The notes below the pieces were generated by a model. It worked only from the letters and a program-made list of their open reading frames with translations. It was not told the origin of the DNA and did not search any database. DNA of 64,000 bases from assembly GCF_963676935.1 (NCBI RefSeq), contig NZ_OY781470.1:1770680-1834679 (forward strand), written 5' to 3'. Origin of the DNA: Halarcobacter sp. (GTDB lineage Bacteria; Campylobacterota; Campylobacteria; Campylobacterales; Arcobacteraceae). Position 1 is the first letter of the stretch, and every line of letters starts with the position of its first letter. The translations under genes and the position numbers were made by a program. Below, piece by piece: positions 1 through 7,717 of this stretch.

Positions 1-1026
1 AATTTGTGAAAGGTTTATACTATTTGCTAAAACAATACTAAATAAAGCAGTAACAATAATACTCAAAGACGGAATAGCATCTCTTTCTTTATTAAAAAAA
101 GTTGGTAATTCTCCTTCAATAGCTAAGATATAACCCAATCTTCCATTTCCATAAATTGTTGCATTTATAGCAGAAAATGTGGCTAATAAAGCTGCTATTG
201 CAACTATAGTAAAACCTATTTGACCCAATGCTGGTTTCGCAGCAATAGCTAAAGCATAATCTTTTGCTTCTAAAAGTTTATCTTCACTCACTGCGCCAAT
301 TGTAGTAGCAGCAATTAAAATATATAAAACAATTACTAATAAGACTGAACTATAAAATGCTTTAGGAAGATTTGATTTAGGATTTTTAATATCTTCTGCT
401 GAATTTGCTATAAGCTCAAAGCCTTCATAAGCAACAAAAATTATCATACCAGCAACTAAAATAGAAAAACTACCTTCCCATTTTGATGGGGATAATCTTT
501 CAAAATCCAAATATGTAAAACTTGCCACAATTATCAATATTAACAATAACACTTTTATAACAACTATAATAGTTTCTGATTTACTTACAAAAGAAGCACT
601 AATAAGATTAATAAGCAAAGGTAAAAGTATAGCTATTGTTATAAATAGATGATTTAAAATATTACTAGAAGTACCAATTAAAGCTTGTGTATAAGAGGAA
701 AAAGCCACAGCATATAATGATATGGTAACTAAATAACTTAGCCACAGCATAAAATTAACACTTCCTGATAAATAGTTATGTCCAAAGGCTTCATCTATAA
801 AACTTACAGTCCCACCTTTAGTCTGAAATTTCACAGAAAGCTTTGCATATGAATATGAAGTAAAAAGAGCAACAATTCCAGCCATTAAAAAAGCAACAAC
901 TGTAGCTCCATGAGCTAAGGATACTGCTTCACCTAATACGGCAAAGATACCACCACCAACCATACCTCCAACACCTATAGATATAGCACCTAATAATCCA
1001 ATAGATCTTTTATCATCCAAAATCAT
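1..1026 (-). CDS. APC-family amino-acid permease (3' end cut by window edge)
   Basis: The reverse strand is open from position 1026 to the window edge (342 codons, no stop). The translation begins with the APC-superfamily signature GxSIGVGGMVGGGIF-like glycine-rich first helix (I-G-V-G-G-M-V-G-G-G-I-F) followed by alternating hydrophobic helices, about nine of which are inside the window. Family knowledge: such proteins import amino acids or polyamines with a cation gradient across the inner membrane; the substrate cannot be read from the sequence. The ATG at 1026 sits directly against an AGAAGG motif, so an in-frame TTG at 1020 with seven bases of spacing may be the real start. Confidence 0.85.
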   Translation of the reverse strand, partial: MILDDKRSIGLLGAISIGVGGMVGGGIFAVLGEAVSLAHGATVVAFLMAGIVALFTSYSYAKLSVKFQTKGGTVSFIDEAFGHNYLSGSVNFMLWLSYLVTISLYAVAFSSYTQALIGTSSNILNHLFITIAILLPLLINLISASFVSKSETIIVVIKVLLLILIIVASFTYLDFERLSPSKWEGSFSILVAGMIIFVAYEGFELIANSAEDIKNPKSNLPKAFYSSVLLVIVLYILIAATTIGAVSEDKLLEAKDYALAIAAKPALGQIGFTIVAIAALLATFSAINATIYGNGRLGYILAIEGELPTFFNKERDAIPSLSIIVTALFSIVLANSINLSQI

Positions 1027-1075
1027 ACCTTCTAATAAAATATATTATTTTAATTAGTTTATATAATATATTATT

Positions 1076-1507
1076 TTAACTAGCTTTATTTATCATCCAG
1101 ATTGAAAAAATATTAATATAATTCCAAAATGAATTTTTAAGCTCATCACTTAAATTTGTTTCTTCCATCGCCTGTGCATATTTTTCTAACCAAACAATTC
1201 TTGCATTACTATCAATTTCAAAAGGCATATGTCTTGCTACCATTTTTGGAGCTCCTCTACTTTCATTGAAATATTTAGGTCCTCCACAAATTTGTATGAA
1301 AAAGTCAGCTGCATGTTTTTTTGCCATTTCTAAACCCTCAACTGTTGAAGGAAAAAGTTCTTTTATCTCACTTTGTGCTAACAAATCATAATGTCTTGCT
1401 ACCATATTTCTCATTCCATCTTCACCTAAAAACTCTAAAATCTTAGGATTTGGAAGTTCTACATTTGGTCTTTGACCAAAAACTGCCTCAGTAATATTAT
1501 ATTGCAT
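1076..1507 (-). CDS. Group II truncated haemoglobin (trHbO-like)
   Basis: A 143-residue protein with the truncated 2-on-2 globin pattern of group II: the motif GGPKYF followed by RGAPKMVARHMPF places the proximal histidine at His93, the group II/III tryptophan at Trp106 (G8) and a B10 tyrosine at Tyr40. The protein would bind haem and oxygen or NO in the cytoplasm; proposed roles in related bacteria are NO or peroxide detoxification and oxygen handling under microaerobic growth. An AAGGA ribosome-binding site lies seven bases before the ATG. It follows the permease promoter region on the same strand, with no obvious functional link. Campylobacter also has a group III globin, but the GGP-x-Y and RGxP motifs favour group II here. 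Confidence 0.88.
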   Translation of the reverse strand: MQYNITEAVFGQRPNVELPNPKILEFLGEDGMRNMVARHYDLLAQSEIKELFPSTVEGLEMAKKHAADFFIQICGGPKYFNESRGAPKMVARHMPFEIDSNARIVWLEKYAQAMEETNLSDELKNSFWNYINIFSIWMINKAS

Positions 1508-1820
1508 AGTATTCCTTATTTTTTTTTGAGACTTTACAATATTAAGATTTTATAAAAAGCAAAAAAAAATAGTAAATTAAAATATTAATAAACTTTTTTG
1601 CTTTTCTTTTATTATTATTAACATATTGATTACATATACTTGCTTTTTATATTTTATTTAGATAAACTGTTAATACAAAAAGATGATAAAAGTTGCATCT
1701 TTAGTCTGCTTTATTTTGATAACTACTCGTTTCGATAAAAATAGATCTTAAAAGAACACTTAATATTATATTTTTAACCCGCCTTAGAAATTTGGCACAA
1801 TTAACAAAACAAGGAAAATA
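1508..1820. promoter_or_regulatory. Divergent intergenic region with long leader of the cold-shock gene
   Basis: This 313-bp gap has no open frame of note. It must hold the promoter of the haemoglobin (left) and of the cold-shock gene (right). A 7-bp stem (AAAGATG at 1679-1685 with CATCTTT at 1696-1702, ten-base loop) lies about 120 bases ahead of the cold-shock start, and an AAGGA ribosome-binding site precedes that ATG. A long, structured untranslated leader is typical of cold-shock genes, but no promoter was identified with certainty, so the leader is an inference. Confidence 0.35.
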
Positions 1821-2039
1821 ATGGCAACATTAGTAAATGGAACTGTAAAATGGTTCAATAGTGAAAAAGGTTTCGGTTTTATCGAACAAGAAAATGGTGG
1901 GAAAGATGTATTTGTACACTATAGACAAATTAATAAATCAGGATACGGTAGAGTTTCACTAGAAGATGGACAAAAAGTAACTTTCGAAATTGCAGAAAGT
2001 GACAAAGGTCTACAAGCAGAAAACGTTACTGCTATATAA
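1821..2039 (+). CDS. Cold-shock protein, CspA family
   Basis: A 72-residue single cold-shock domain with both RNA-binding motifs: RNP1 KGFGFIEQ (about residues 17-24) and RNP2 VFVHY (about residues 31-35). The start [15 protein letters not shown] is the hallmark of the CspA family. The protein would bind single-stranded RNA and DNA and act as an RNA chaperone in the cytoplasm. The start is supported by AAGGA seven bases upstream. It is monocistronic, followed at once by a hairpin. Which Csp paralogue it is, and whether it is cold-induced, cannot be decided from sequence. Confidence 0.95.
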   Translation: MATLVNGTVKWFNSEKGFGFIEQENGGKDVFVHYRQINKSGYGRVSLEDGQKVTFEIAESDKGLQAENVTAI

Positions 2040-2048
2040 TCTTACCCA

Positions 2049-2069
2049 TAAGCAGCATTTTGCTGCTTA
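2049..2069. terminator. Hairpin between csp and GNAT genes
   Basis: TAAGCAGCA and its perfect reverse complement are separated by TTT just after the cold-shock stop codon and five bases before the stop of the convergent GNAT gene. The 9-bp stem fits a two-way terminator, although no long T-run follows on either strand. Confidence 0.55.
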
Positions 2070-2073
2070 CGAA

Positions 2074-2562
2074 TCATAACTTCAACTGCCAAAATTCAAC
2101 ACATAACCACTTATCAAACTTAAACCCTACATCAGGCAAATGTCCAACTTTTTCAAAACCAAATTTTTTATGTAAGCCAATACTTGCTTCATTTGGTACA
2201 GTAATTAAACTAAGTAAATTTTTAATACCTAAACTTTTTAATTGTTCAATTAATTGTTTGTATAATATTTTTCCTGCACCTTTACCTATAAATTCGTGGT
2301 TTAAATAAACTGAAGGCTCAACTGTAAACCTATAAGCACTTCTATCGTGCCAAAAATGAGCATATGCATACCCTACAATCTTTCCATCAACTTGAGCTAC
2401 TATCCAAGGAAGTTTTGTATTTTTTAGCTTTTCAAACCTTTTTATCATCTCTTCTTTTGAAACTAATTCTTCTTCAAATGTTATAACAGTATTTTTAATA
2501 TAATAATTATATATGTTTGTAATTTCATCAAAATCAGAAATATTCGCATCTCTAACTAACAT
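2074..2562 (-). CDS. GNAT acetyltransferase, phosphinothricin/methionine-derivative N-acetyltransferase type
   Basis: A 162-residue protein covering a whole GNAT fold. The N-terminal IRDAxxxDxxxIxxIYNxxI pattern, TFE at about residue 29, the WIVAxVDGKIVGYAYA strand, SVYLNHEFIGKGAGKxLY (acetyl-CoA pyrophosphate loop, variant of QxxGxG/A) and NEASIGLHKKFGFEKVGHLPDVGFKFDKWLCVEFWQ are typical of the Pat/MddA/YncA group. Those enzymes acetylate small amines such as phosphinothricin, methionine sulfoximine or sulfone, probably as detoxification. It ends eight bases before a small stress-membrane gene on the same strand. The exact substrate is inferred from family only. Confidence 0.88.
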   Translation of the reverse strand: MLVRDANISDFDEITNIYNYYIKNTVITFEEELVSKEEMIKRFEKLKNTKLPWIVAQVDGKIVGYAYAHFWHDRSAYRFTVEPSVYLNHEFIGKGAGKILYKQLIEQLKSLGIKNLLSLITVPNEASIGLHKKFGFEKVGHLPDVGFKFDKWLCVEFWQLKL

Positions 2563-2570
2563 TATATTCC

Positions 2571-2810
2571 TTATTTTTTTACAATTTTAACAATATAAAG
2601 TAATAAAACTGCTCCAACTGTAGAAGTTATAATTGAACCTATAAATCCAGCACTTTTTATTCCTACTAAACCAAATACAAAACCACCAACTATTGCACCA
2701 ACTATACCTACAGCAATATTACCTATTATTCCAAAACCACCACCTGTCATGATTTTTCCTGCTAGCCAGCCTGCAATTGCTCCAATTAATAAAAATATTA
2801 AAATATTCAT
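2571..2810 (-). CDS. GlsB/YeaQ/YmgE family stress-associated membrane protein
   Basis: A 79-residue, glycine-rich, very hydrophobic protein with three predicted membrane helices. The opening IGAIAGWLAGKIMTGGGFGIIGNIAVGIVGAIVGGFVFG is the signature of the transglycosylase-associated (GlsB/YeaQ/YmgE) family. These proteins are induced by general or acid stress in several bacteria but have no known biochemical activity. It lies upstream of the GNAT gene on the same strand with an eight-base gap, so the two are probably cotranscribed. Confidence 0.9.
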   Translation of the reverse strand: MNILIFLLIGAIAGWLAGKIMTGGGFGIIGNIAVGIVGAIVGGFVFGLVGIKSAGFIGSIITSTVGAVLLLYIVKIVKK

Positions 2811-2902
2811 TTATAGTCCTTTATAATAAGTTATTTAATCATAATTTTAATCATATCCCAAATAATATTAAATAATTAAAAGCTGTATTAGACTTTGAAT
2901 AT

Positions 2903-3472
2903 TTATTTTATTTTTATTGGAAGTAAACTTAGAAAACTCAAAGCTTCGGGTAGTGAGAATTGTGCTTTTTCTATATCATTGTACTTTGGGTCTATTAGAT
3001 AGTTTTTAGAATTTTCAAAGTTTGATTTTTTTAAATTATTATTTATAAACACAGTTTGCTCTAAATCACACCCATCAAAAACTGCATTTTCTAAATTACA
3101 CTCTTCAAATCCAGTATCTTTTATCAAAGAATCAAGAAATTTTATCCTTCTTAAGTCCATTAAATGAAAAGAGTTTTGAGATAAATTGCAAGTTTTAAAC
3201 TGCACATTAAAAGGCTCATCACAAGAACTCCAAGAAATACCTATTAGTTTTGAATTATCAAATTTTATATCATTAAATGTTGAAGCCTTTAAAACACTAA
3301 GTGATAAATCACAATTGATAAATTCACACTCTGTAAACTTACAATTGTCAATAATACTTTTTGAAAAATCACACTTTATAAAAGTACAATTGTCAAAATA
3401 TATCTTATCTAATTTTTTATCACTATAATTTTCAAACTCCTCTTCCCAGTAATCATTTGTAGTAAAGTTCAT
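2903..3472 (-). CDS. Pentapeptide-repeat protein
   Basis: A 189-residue protein almost wholly built of A(D/N)Lxx-like five-residue steps, for example FDNCTFIKCDFSKSI, CKFTECEFINCDL and CNLENAVFDGCDLEQTVF. This predicts a right-handed quadrilateral beta-helix. Many cysteines occupy the turn positions. Family members include the gyrase-protecting Qnr/MfpA proteins, but most have no known role, and nothing here specifically indicates DNA mimicry. It is the last gene of a four-gene run, five bases after the HAD gene. Confidence 0.87.
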   Translation of the reverse strand: MNFTTNDYWEEEFENYSDKKLDKIYFDNCTFIKCDFSKSIIDNCKFTECEFINCDLSLSVLKASTFNDIKFDNSKLIGISWSSCDEPFNVQFKTCNLSQNSFHLMDLRRIKFLDSLIKDTGFEECNLENAVFDGCDLEQTVFINNNLKKSNFENSKNYLIDPKYNDIEKAQFSLPEALSFLSLLPIKIK

Positions 3473-3477
3473 TTTAT

Positions 3478-3945
3478 CTAATTTCTCATTGTTGCAATTA
3501 GTCTATTTTTATCTCCTAAAAATGAAAAAACATCTTTTATAGATTTTACTAAAATATCTGAATTTAACATAGTTTGAGTACATAAACCTTCATCTTGTAA
3601 TATTGCTATTCCAAGGATAGATTCCTTTAACATCAACATATCATTTCTTCCATTTCCAACACTTAAAGTAGTATTTGAACCTAACTGCTTTATAAAATCT
3701 AATTTACAAATATCTTGTGAATCTTTACCAATAGTTATAACTTTACAATTTGTATTCTCAAGTTCTTTTTCTACAGTACCATATGTATCTGCTGTAATAA
3801 CATAGAAATCAAAATCTTGAGATAATGAATTTATGCTTTCACTAACACCTGAGATTAGTTTTCCATCTATTGCTATTGTACCATTGTAATCAAATACAAT
3901 ATTTTTTAACTCAAAATCATCTCTTCCTGGAATATCTATTTTCAT
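3478..3945 (-). CDS. Soluble HAD-family (P-type ATPase-like) phosphatase
   Basis: A 155-residue cap-less HAD protein. The first motif is VFDYNGT with the nucleophile Asp19; the second acidic residue of the usual DxD is an asparagine (Asn21), as in the P-type-ATPase-like branch of HAD proteins. VITADT supplies the motif II threonine, and GNGRNDMLML supplies the metal-binding motif IV. Such proteins are stand-alone relatives of the phosphorylation domain of P-type ATPases with unknown substrates. Its ATG overlaps the stop of the kinase-like gene by four bases (ATGA), indicating translational coupling and likely common function. Confidence 0.8.
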   Translation of the reverse strand: MKIDIPGRDDFELKNIVFDYNGTIAIDGKLISGVSESINSLSQDFDFYVITADTYGTVEKELENTNCKVITIGKDSQDICKLDFIKQLGSNTTLSVGNGRNDMLMLKESILGIAILQDEGLCTQTMLNSDILVKSIKDVFSFLGDKNRLIATMRN

Positions 3946-4934
3946 ATTTTCTCTTTTTGTAAATTTTTATTTTTTAAATAAGCTAATGCTTTTGATGTAA
4001 GTTCTTCTGAATACTCATTGATTTTAAAATGATTTGGACTCCAACCTTTTAAAAATCTTTGAAAATCAGCCCATGCAACAGAAAACAAAGGTCTCCACTC
4101 CTCTTCTAAGTCCTCAATATCAATATTCTTTTGATAATATTCTATTGCATTTTCTAAAGCATCAAAATATGTGTCTAAAATCCACTCTTCATTTTGTTCA
4201 CAAACTTCAGGTTCAACTGCACTACTCATAAAATATACAATATCTTTCATCCCACAACCATGACCTACATATTGAAAATCAACAGCTGCACAAGAATCTC
4301 CCCCACTACTAAAACAAAAGTTTGCTAACTTTGCATCCCCATGTACTATTGTTTGATATTTGCAACTAGTTAACTCAATATCAATGAGTTTTGCAAACTT
4401 TTTTAACTCTTTATCTTCTAGTAATTCAAACTCATCAGGTCTAGTATCCAAATGCCAATATGTTCCAATACTCCAAACTATATCACTTTTTGTATTTATA
4501 TACTTAGCATGAAAATTTGCCAACCACTCAAGAGATGCTTTAAGGTGAGTCTTATAAGCATAAGTTACATTAGATACATAACCTACACTTGCCAAATCTT
4601 CCATGACAAGTAACCATTCATTTTCATTTTGAAAACACTTTATCCCTAGTGGCATTCTACATCTCTTGTCAATCTGCTTGGAAAAGTTTTTATACCAATT
4701 AACCTCAACCTCATATGAGTGAAGTTTTCTTTGGTGGGATAAATCTGTATTCCAACCACGAGGATGACTTAAAGACTTAGGAAGTTGTATATGTTTTATT
4801 ATAATACTTTTTTTAGGAAATTTTAGGCGGACTAGCTCACCATAACCACTCCACAAGACTTGGATAGTCTCTATTGCTACTAGTCTACCTAAATTGAATT
4901 CATCTCCAATATTCTGATATAATTCACTATTCAT
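3942..4934 (-). CDS. APH/choline-kinase-like small-molecule phosphotransferase
   Basis: A 330-residue protein with the aminoglycoside phosphotransferase/EcKinase fold. The catalytic loop is VHGDAKLANF with His198-Gly199-Asp200 and Asn205, followed by the metal-binding VDFQYVG (Asp219-Phe220). The N-lobe contains a lysine in SIIIKHIQ and LLVMEDL as hinge. Family members phosphorylate small hydroxylated compounds (aminoglycosides, choline, ecdysteroids). It is the second gene of an operon with an alpha/beta hydrolase upstream (18-base gap) and a HAD protein downstream (overlap). A kinase next to a phosphatase suggests a metabolite that is both phosphorylated and dephosphorylated, but that is speculation. 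Confidence 0.82.
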   Translation of the reverse strand: MNSELYQNIGDEFNLGRLVAIETIQVLWSGYGELVRLKFPKKSIIIKHIQLPKSLSHPRGWNTDLSHQRKLHSYEVEVNWYKNFSKQIDKRCRMPLGIKCFQNENEWLLVMEDLASVGYVSNVTYAYKTHLKASLEWLANFHAKYINTKSDIVWSIGTYWHLDTRPDEFELLEDKELKKFAKLIDIELTSCKYQTIVHGDAKLANFCFSSGGDSCAAVDFQYVGHGCGMKDIVYFMSSAVEPEVCEQNEEWILDTYFDALENAIEYYQKNIDIEDLEEEWRPLFSVAWADFQRFLKGWSPNHFKINEYSEELTSKALAYLKNKNLQKEKI

Positions 4935-4952
4935 AAAAAGTTAACTTCTACT

Positions 4953-5768
4953 TTAAGATAATACAAACTCTGAAACCACTTTATTAAATTTCTCAGGATC
5001 ATCCCAAAATAGCATATGTCCACAGTTTTCAAAATATTCTATTTTTGCATTTGGTATATTTTCTCCCACCCAAGCACTACCTTGCCAAGGGAATACTTGA
5101 CTTTGTTTTGCAACACAAACTAGTGTAGGTACAGAGATATGTGGAATAAAATCTCTCCAATCAAGATTGGTATGATCTCTCATAATATCTATTTTAACCC
5201 TTGCAGGACACTTCATAATCTCATTTGATAAAAACTCTACCTCTTCTTTAGTTGGCTCTTTGTGCAAGCAACCATATACTGTCCCCTCTGCATTTGCTCT
5301 CTCTTCATACTGTAAAGAAGCACAAAGACGTAAATACGATTCAACATCATAACAACCAAGTTGTCCCCACTTCCAATCAGGAGCGAAATATTGTGCAGGA
5401 GATTGGTCAATACTTATATGTTTACTAACTCTATGATTTCCAAATAGCTCAAGATAACTCCAAAGTATTGAAGCCCCCATAGACCATCCAGCTATTGTCA
5501 CATCTTTTACATCAAGATAATCAAGAAGCTCTTTAATATCCATTGCAAACCTAGCAATTCTATATCCATGATCAGGTTTATCAGACTCTCCATGACCTCT
5601 TAAGTCAACGGCTATTACTTTAAATTTTTTAGATAATTCTGAAATATTTTTATCAAAAAAATGTAAACTACAACTCCATCCAGGTACTAATAACAAAGGT
5701 TTTCCACTACCCTCTATTATATAATTAATATTTACACTGTCTGAAGTTTTCATTGTTAGATTTTTCAT
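4953..5768 (-). CDS. Alpha/beta-fold hydrolase
   Basis: A 271-residue single-domain hydrolase. LLLVPGWS forms the oxyanion region, VDLRGHGESDKP is a typical strand-turn, the nucleophile is Ser96 in GWSMG, and the catalytic histidine is His251 in CGHMLFW. No signal peptide, so cytoplasmic. The fold covers esterases, C-C hydrolases and lipases and the substrate is unknown. It is the promoter-proximal gene of the run hydrolase, phosphotransferase, HAD protein, pentapeptide protein. The 110-bp gap upstream of it holds its promoter and the end of the EamA gene region. Confidence 0.88.
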   Translation of the reverse strand: MKNLTMKTSDSVNINYIIEGSGKPLLLVPGWSCSLHFFDKNISELSKKFKVIAVDLRGHGESDKPDHGYRIARFAMDIKELLDYLDVKDVTIAGWSMGASILWSYLELFGNHRVSKHISIDQSPAQYFAPDWKWGQLGCYDVESYLRLCASLQYEERANAEGTVYGCLHKEPTKEEVEFLSNEIMKCPARVKIDIMRDHTNLDWRDFIPHISVPTLVCVAKQSQVFPWQGSAWVGENIPNAKIEYFENCGHMLFWDDPEKFNKVVSEFVLS

Positions 5769-5879
5769 CTTAAATCCTTTGGTATATATAATTGATTATA
5801 TTCCTTTTGATTTAAAATATCAATAAAAATAATTTTTAAAATTTGTTAAGTTAAATTTTAAAATCTACTTGTTTAACAC

Positions 5880-6740
5880 CTATTTTTTCCCAACTAAAAT
5901 TCCACCAAAGACTATTAAAACAATACCAAGCAAAGTATAAATATCTGGTATCATATCACCTAACATAACACCAAAACCTATTGCAAAAGGTATATTTGTA
6001 TAACTAACAACTCCAATTATACTTGCACGACTTATACTATAAGCCCTTGTTAAAAACCATTGAGATGATGTTGAAATAACAGCCATCAAGACAACTAAAG
6101 CCCAAACCCAAACTTGTGTATGTATTTGAAAACTTGCATATGGTGTAAATAAACACAATATTAAAGGTATAAGCATACCAACTCCCATAAAAGAAAGCAT
6201 AATTAATCTAGCATCATAAATATCTTTTATCTTTTTTATAGTTGCATAAGCTGCTGCTGCAAAAAAACCACCTAAAACCCCTAAAAAGTGTTCAAGTGAA
6301 ATCTCTACTCCAAAAGGTTTCATAATAAATAAAATTCCAATAAACCCTACAAGTAGCGCAAAAAATGTTTTTAGATTAATAGTTTCTTTCATAAGATAAT
6401 ATGCTAATATTGTTACAAAAAAAGGTGAAGTTTTATTTAAAATAACAGCTTCTCCTAAAGGTATAGTTGCAATAGTATAAAAAAACAGAACCATAGCTAA
6501 AGCCCCAAACAATCCCCTTAAGAAGAGTAAATGAAGTTTTGAGAAATCAACTGAAACAGAAAACTTTTTTAAACTAAAAAGTATTATTATTACTCCAATA
6601 AGATTTCTATAAAAAACTATCTCAATAGGATCCATAGTTTGTGATAATAACTTTGCAACTGCTCCATTAAGTGCTCCAAACATAGCACTTATAAGCATAA
6701 ATAAAACACCTCTATCTATAGATTTTAATTTTTCTGACAC
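5880..6740 (-). CDS. EamA/DMT-family transporter
   Basis: A 286-residue protein with ten predicted membrane helices arranged as two EamA repeats (about residues 12-140 and 150-285). The N-terminal NGAVAKLLSQTMDPIEIVFYRN and GEAVILNKTSPFFVTILAY segments are typical of drug/metabolite exporters. The start is a GTG at 6740 placed directly after the TAA of the dehydrogenase, so the two genes abut and must be coupled. Likely role: export of an amino acid or other small metabolite from the cytoplasm; the coupling to a hydroxyacid dehydrogenase does not identify it. Confidence 0.88.
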   Translation of the reverse strand: MSEKLKSIDRGVLFMLISAMFGALNGAVAKLLSQTMDPIEIVFYRNLIGVIIILFSLKKFSVSVDFSKLHLLFLRGLFGALAMVLFFYTIATIPLGEAVILNKTSPFFVTILAYYLMKETINLKTFFALLVGFIGILFIMKPFGVEISLEHFLGVLGGFFAAAAYATIKKIKDIYDARLIMLSFMGVGMLIPLILCLFTPYASFQIHTQVWVWALVVLMAVISTSSQWFLTRAYSISRASIIGVVSYTNIPFAIGFGVMLGDMIPDIYTLLGIVLIVFGGILVGKK

Positions 6741-7700
6741 TTATTTTAAGCCATTTACAATATTTATAGGTTTTAACCCATCTAAAACTCTTTTTGCATT
6801 TAATGCCGCTTTTTGTCTCATCTCAAAGTATGCTTTATCACTATAAAAAGCTGAGTGTGGATTTATAAGAAATCTTCCATCAAGCCATTTTTCTTTTGCT
6901 CTCCAAGCATCTATCATTTGCCCATCTTTTGGAGGCTCACTTGGAAGTACATCAAGATTTACACAATTTAAATGACCACTTTTTAAAGGCTCATAAAATA
7001 CGTCTAAATCTTTTACTATAGCACCTCTGGCAGTGTTTACTATAGAAGCACCTTTTTTCATCTTTGAGATAAACTCTTCATTTACCATACCATTTGTATC
7101 TGAGTTTAAAGGGCAGTTTATAGAGATGATATCGCAAGTTTTTAGAAGCTCATCTAAACTATCAACTCTTTTTGCTCCAAGCATCTTTTCTGTACCACTT
7201 GAAAGGTATGGGTCATAAAAGTATGTCTGAAATCTAAGTGCATTTGCTTTTAAGACTACACTTCCCCCTATTCTTCCCGCTCCTATAACACCCACTTTAT
7301 AGTCACTATTTCTTTTTATATATTTTAAAGTATTAGTTTGCCAAGTGCCATCTTCATACTCTCTACATTGATAATCATATCTAGTAATCCCCCTTGCAAT
7401 GTTCATAATCATTGCAATAGCTGTATCACTAACCTCTTCTGTACCATAATCAGGTGTATTTGAAGCGAAAATCCCTTTTTCTTTTATATATTCCAAATCT
7501 TGGAAAACATCATAACCTACTCCATATCTTACCAAGGCTTTTAGATTTGGTAAAGAATCTATAAATTCATTTGTAATCTTTTTATGCCAAACCAATAATA
7601 CTTCAATATATTCATGAAGTTCAGGTGAAATCTCATCTCCTAAAACCTCTTTTTCTATATCTGGATTAGTTATCTTATCTGTAATGTAAACTCTATTCAT
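6741..7700 (-). CDS. D-isomer-specific 2-hydroxyacid dehydrogenase (C-terminal-binding-protein-like)
   Basis: A 319-residue NAD-dependent dehydrogenase. VGVIGAGRIGGSVVLKA is the Rossmann GxGxxG motif (about residues 134-150), with the acidic acceptor in YFYDPY; VNTARGAIV and NLDVLPSEPP precede the catalytic HSAFYS histidine in place of the usual HxAW/HxAF. The N-terminal region LPNLKALVRYGVGYDVF is the substrate domain. The enzyme would reduce a 2-oxoacid or act as a CtBP-like protein. It has a good AGGAGA ribosome-binding site, lies 17 bases after hrpB and abuts the exporter gene. The physiological substrate is unknown. Confidence 0.87.
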   Translation of the reverse strand: MNRVYITDKITNPDIEKEVLGDEISPELHEYIEVLLVWHKKITNEFIDSLPNLKALVRYGVGYDVFQDLEYIKEKGIFASNTPDYGTEEVSDTAIAMIMNIARGITRYDYQCREYEDGTWQTNTLKYIKRNSDYKVGVIGAGRIGGSVVLKANALRFQTYFYDPYLSSGTEKMLGAKRVDSLDELLKTCDIISINCPLNSDTNGMVNEEFISKMKKGASIVNTARGAIVKDLDVFYEPLKSGHLNCVNLDVLPSEPPKDGQMIDAWRAKEKWLDGRFLINPHSAFYSDKAYFEMRQKAALNAKRVLDGLKPINIVNGLK

Positions 7701-7717
7701 AATTTCTCCTAAATTAT

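Noticed and set aside
1780-1810. TTGGCAC in the cold-shock leader as a sigma-54 promoter
   Set aside because: The matching TTGCA at the right spacing is missing.
2060-2308. Plus-strand frame opposite the GNAT gene
   Set aside because: It is antisense to a well-supported GNAT enzyme and has no family features.
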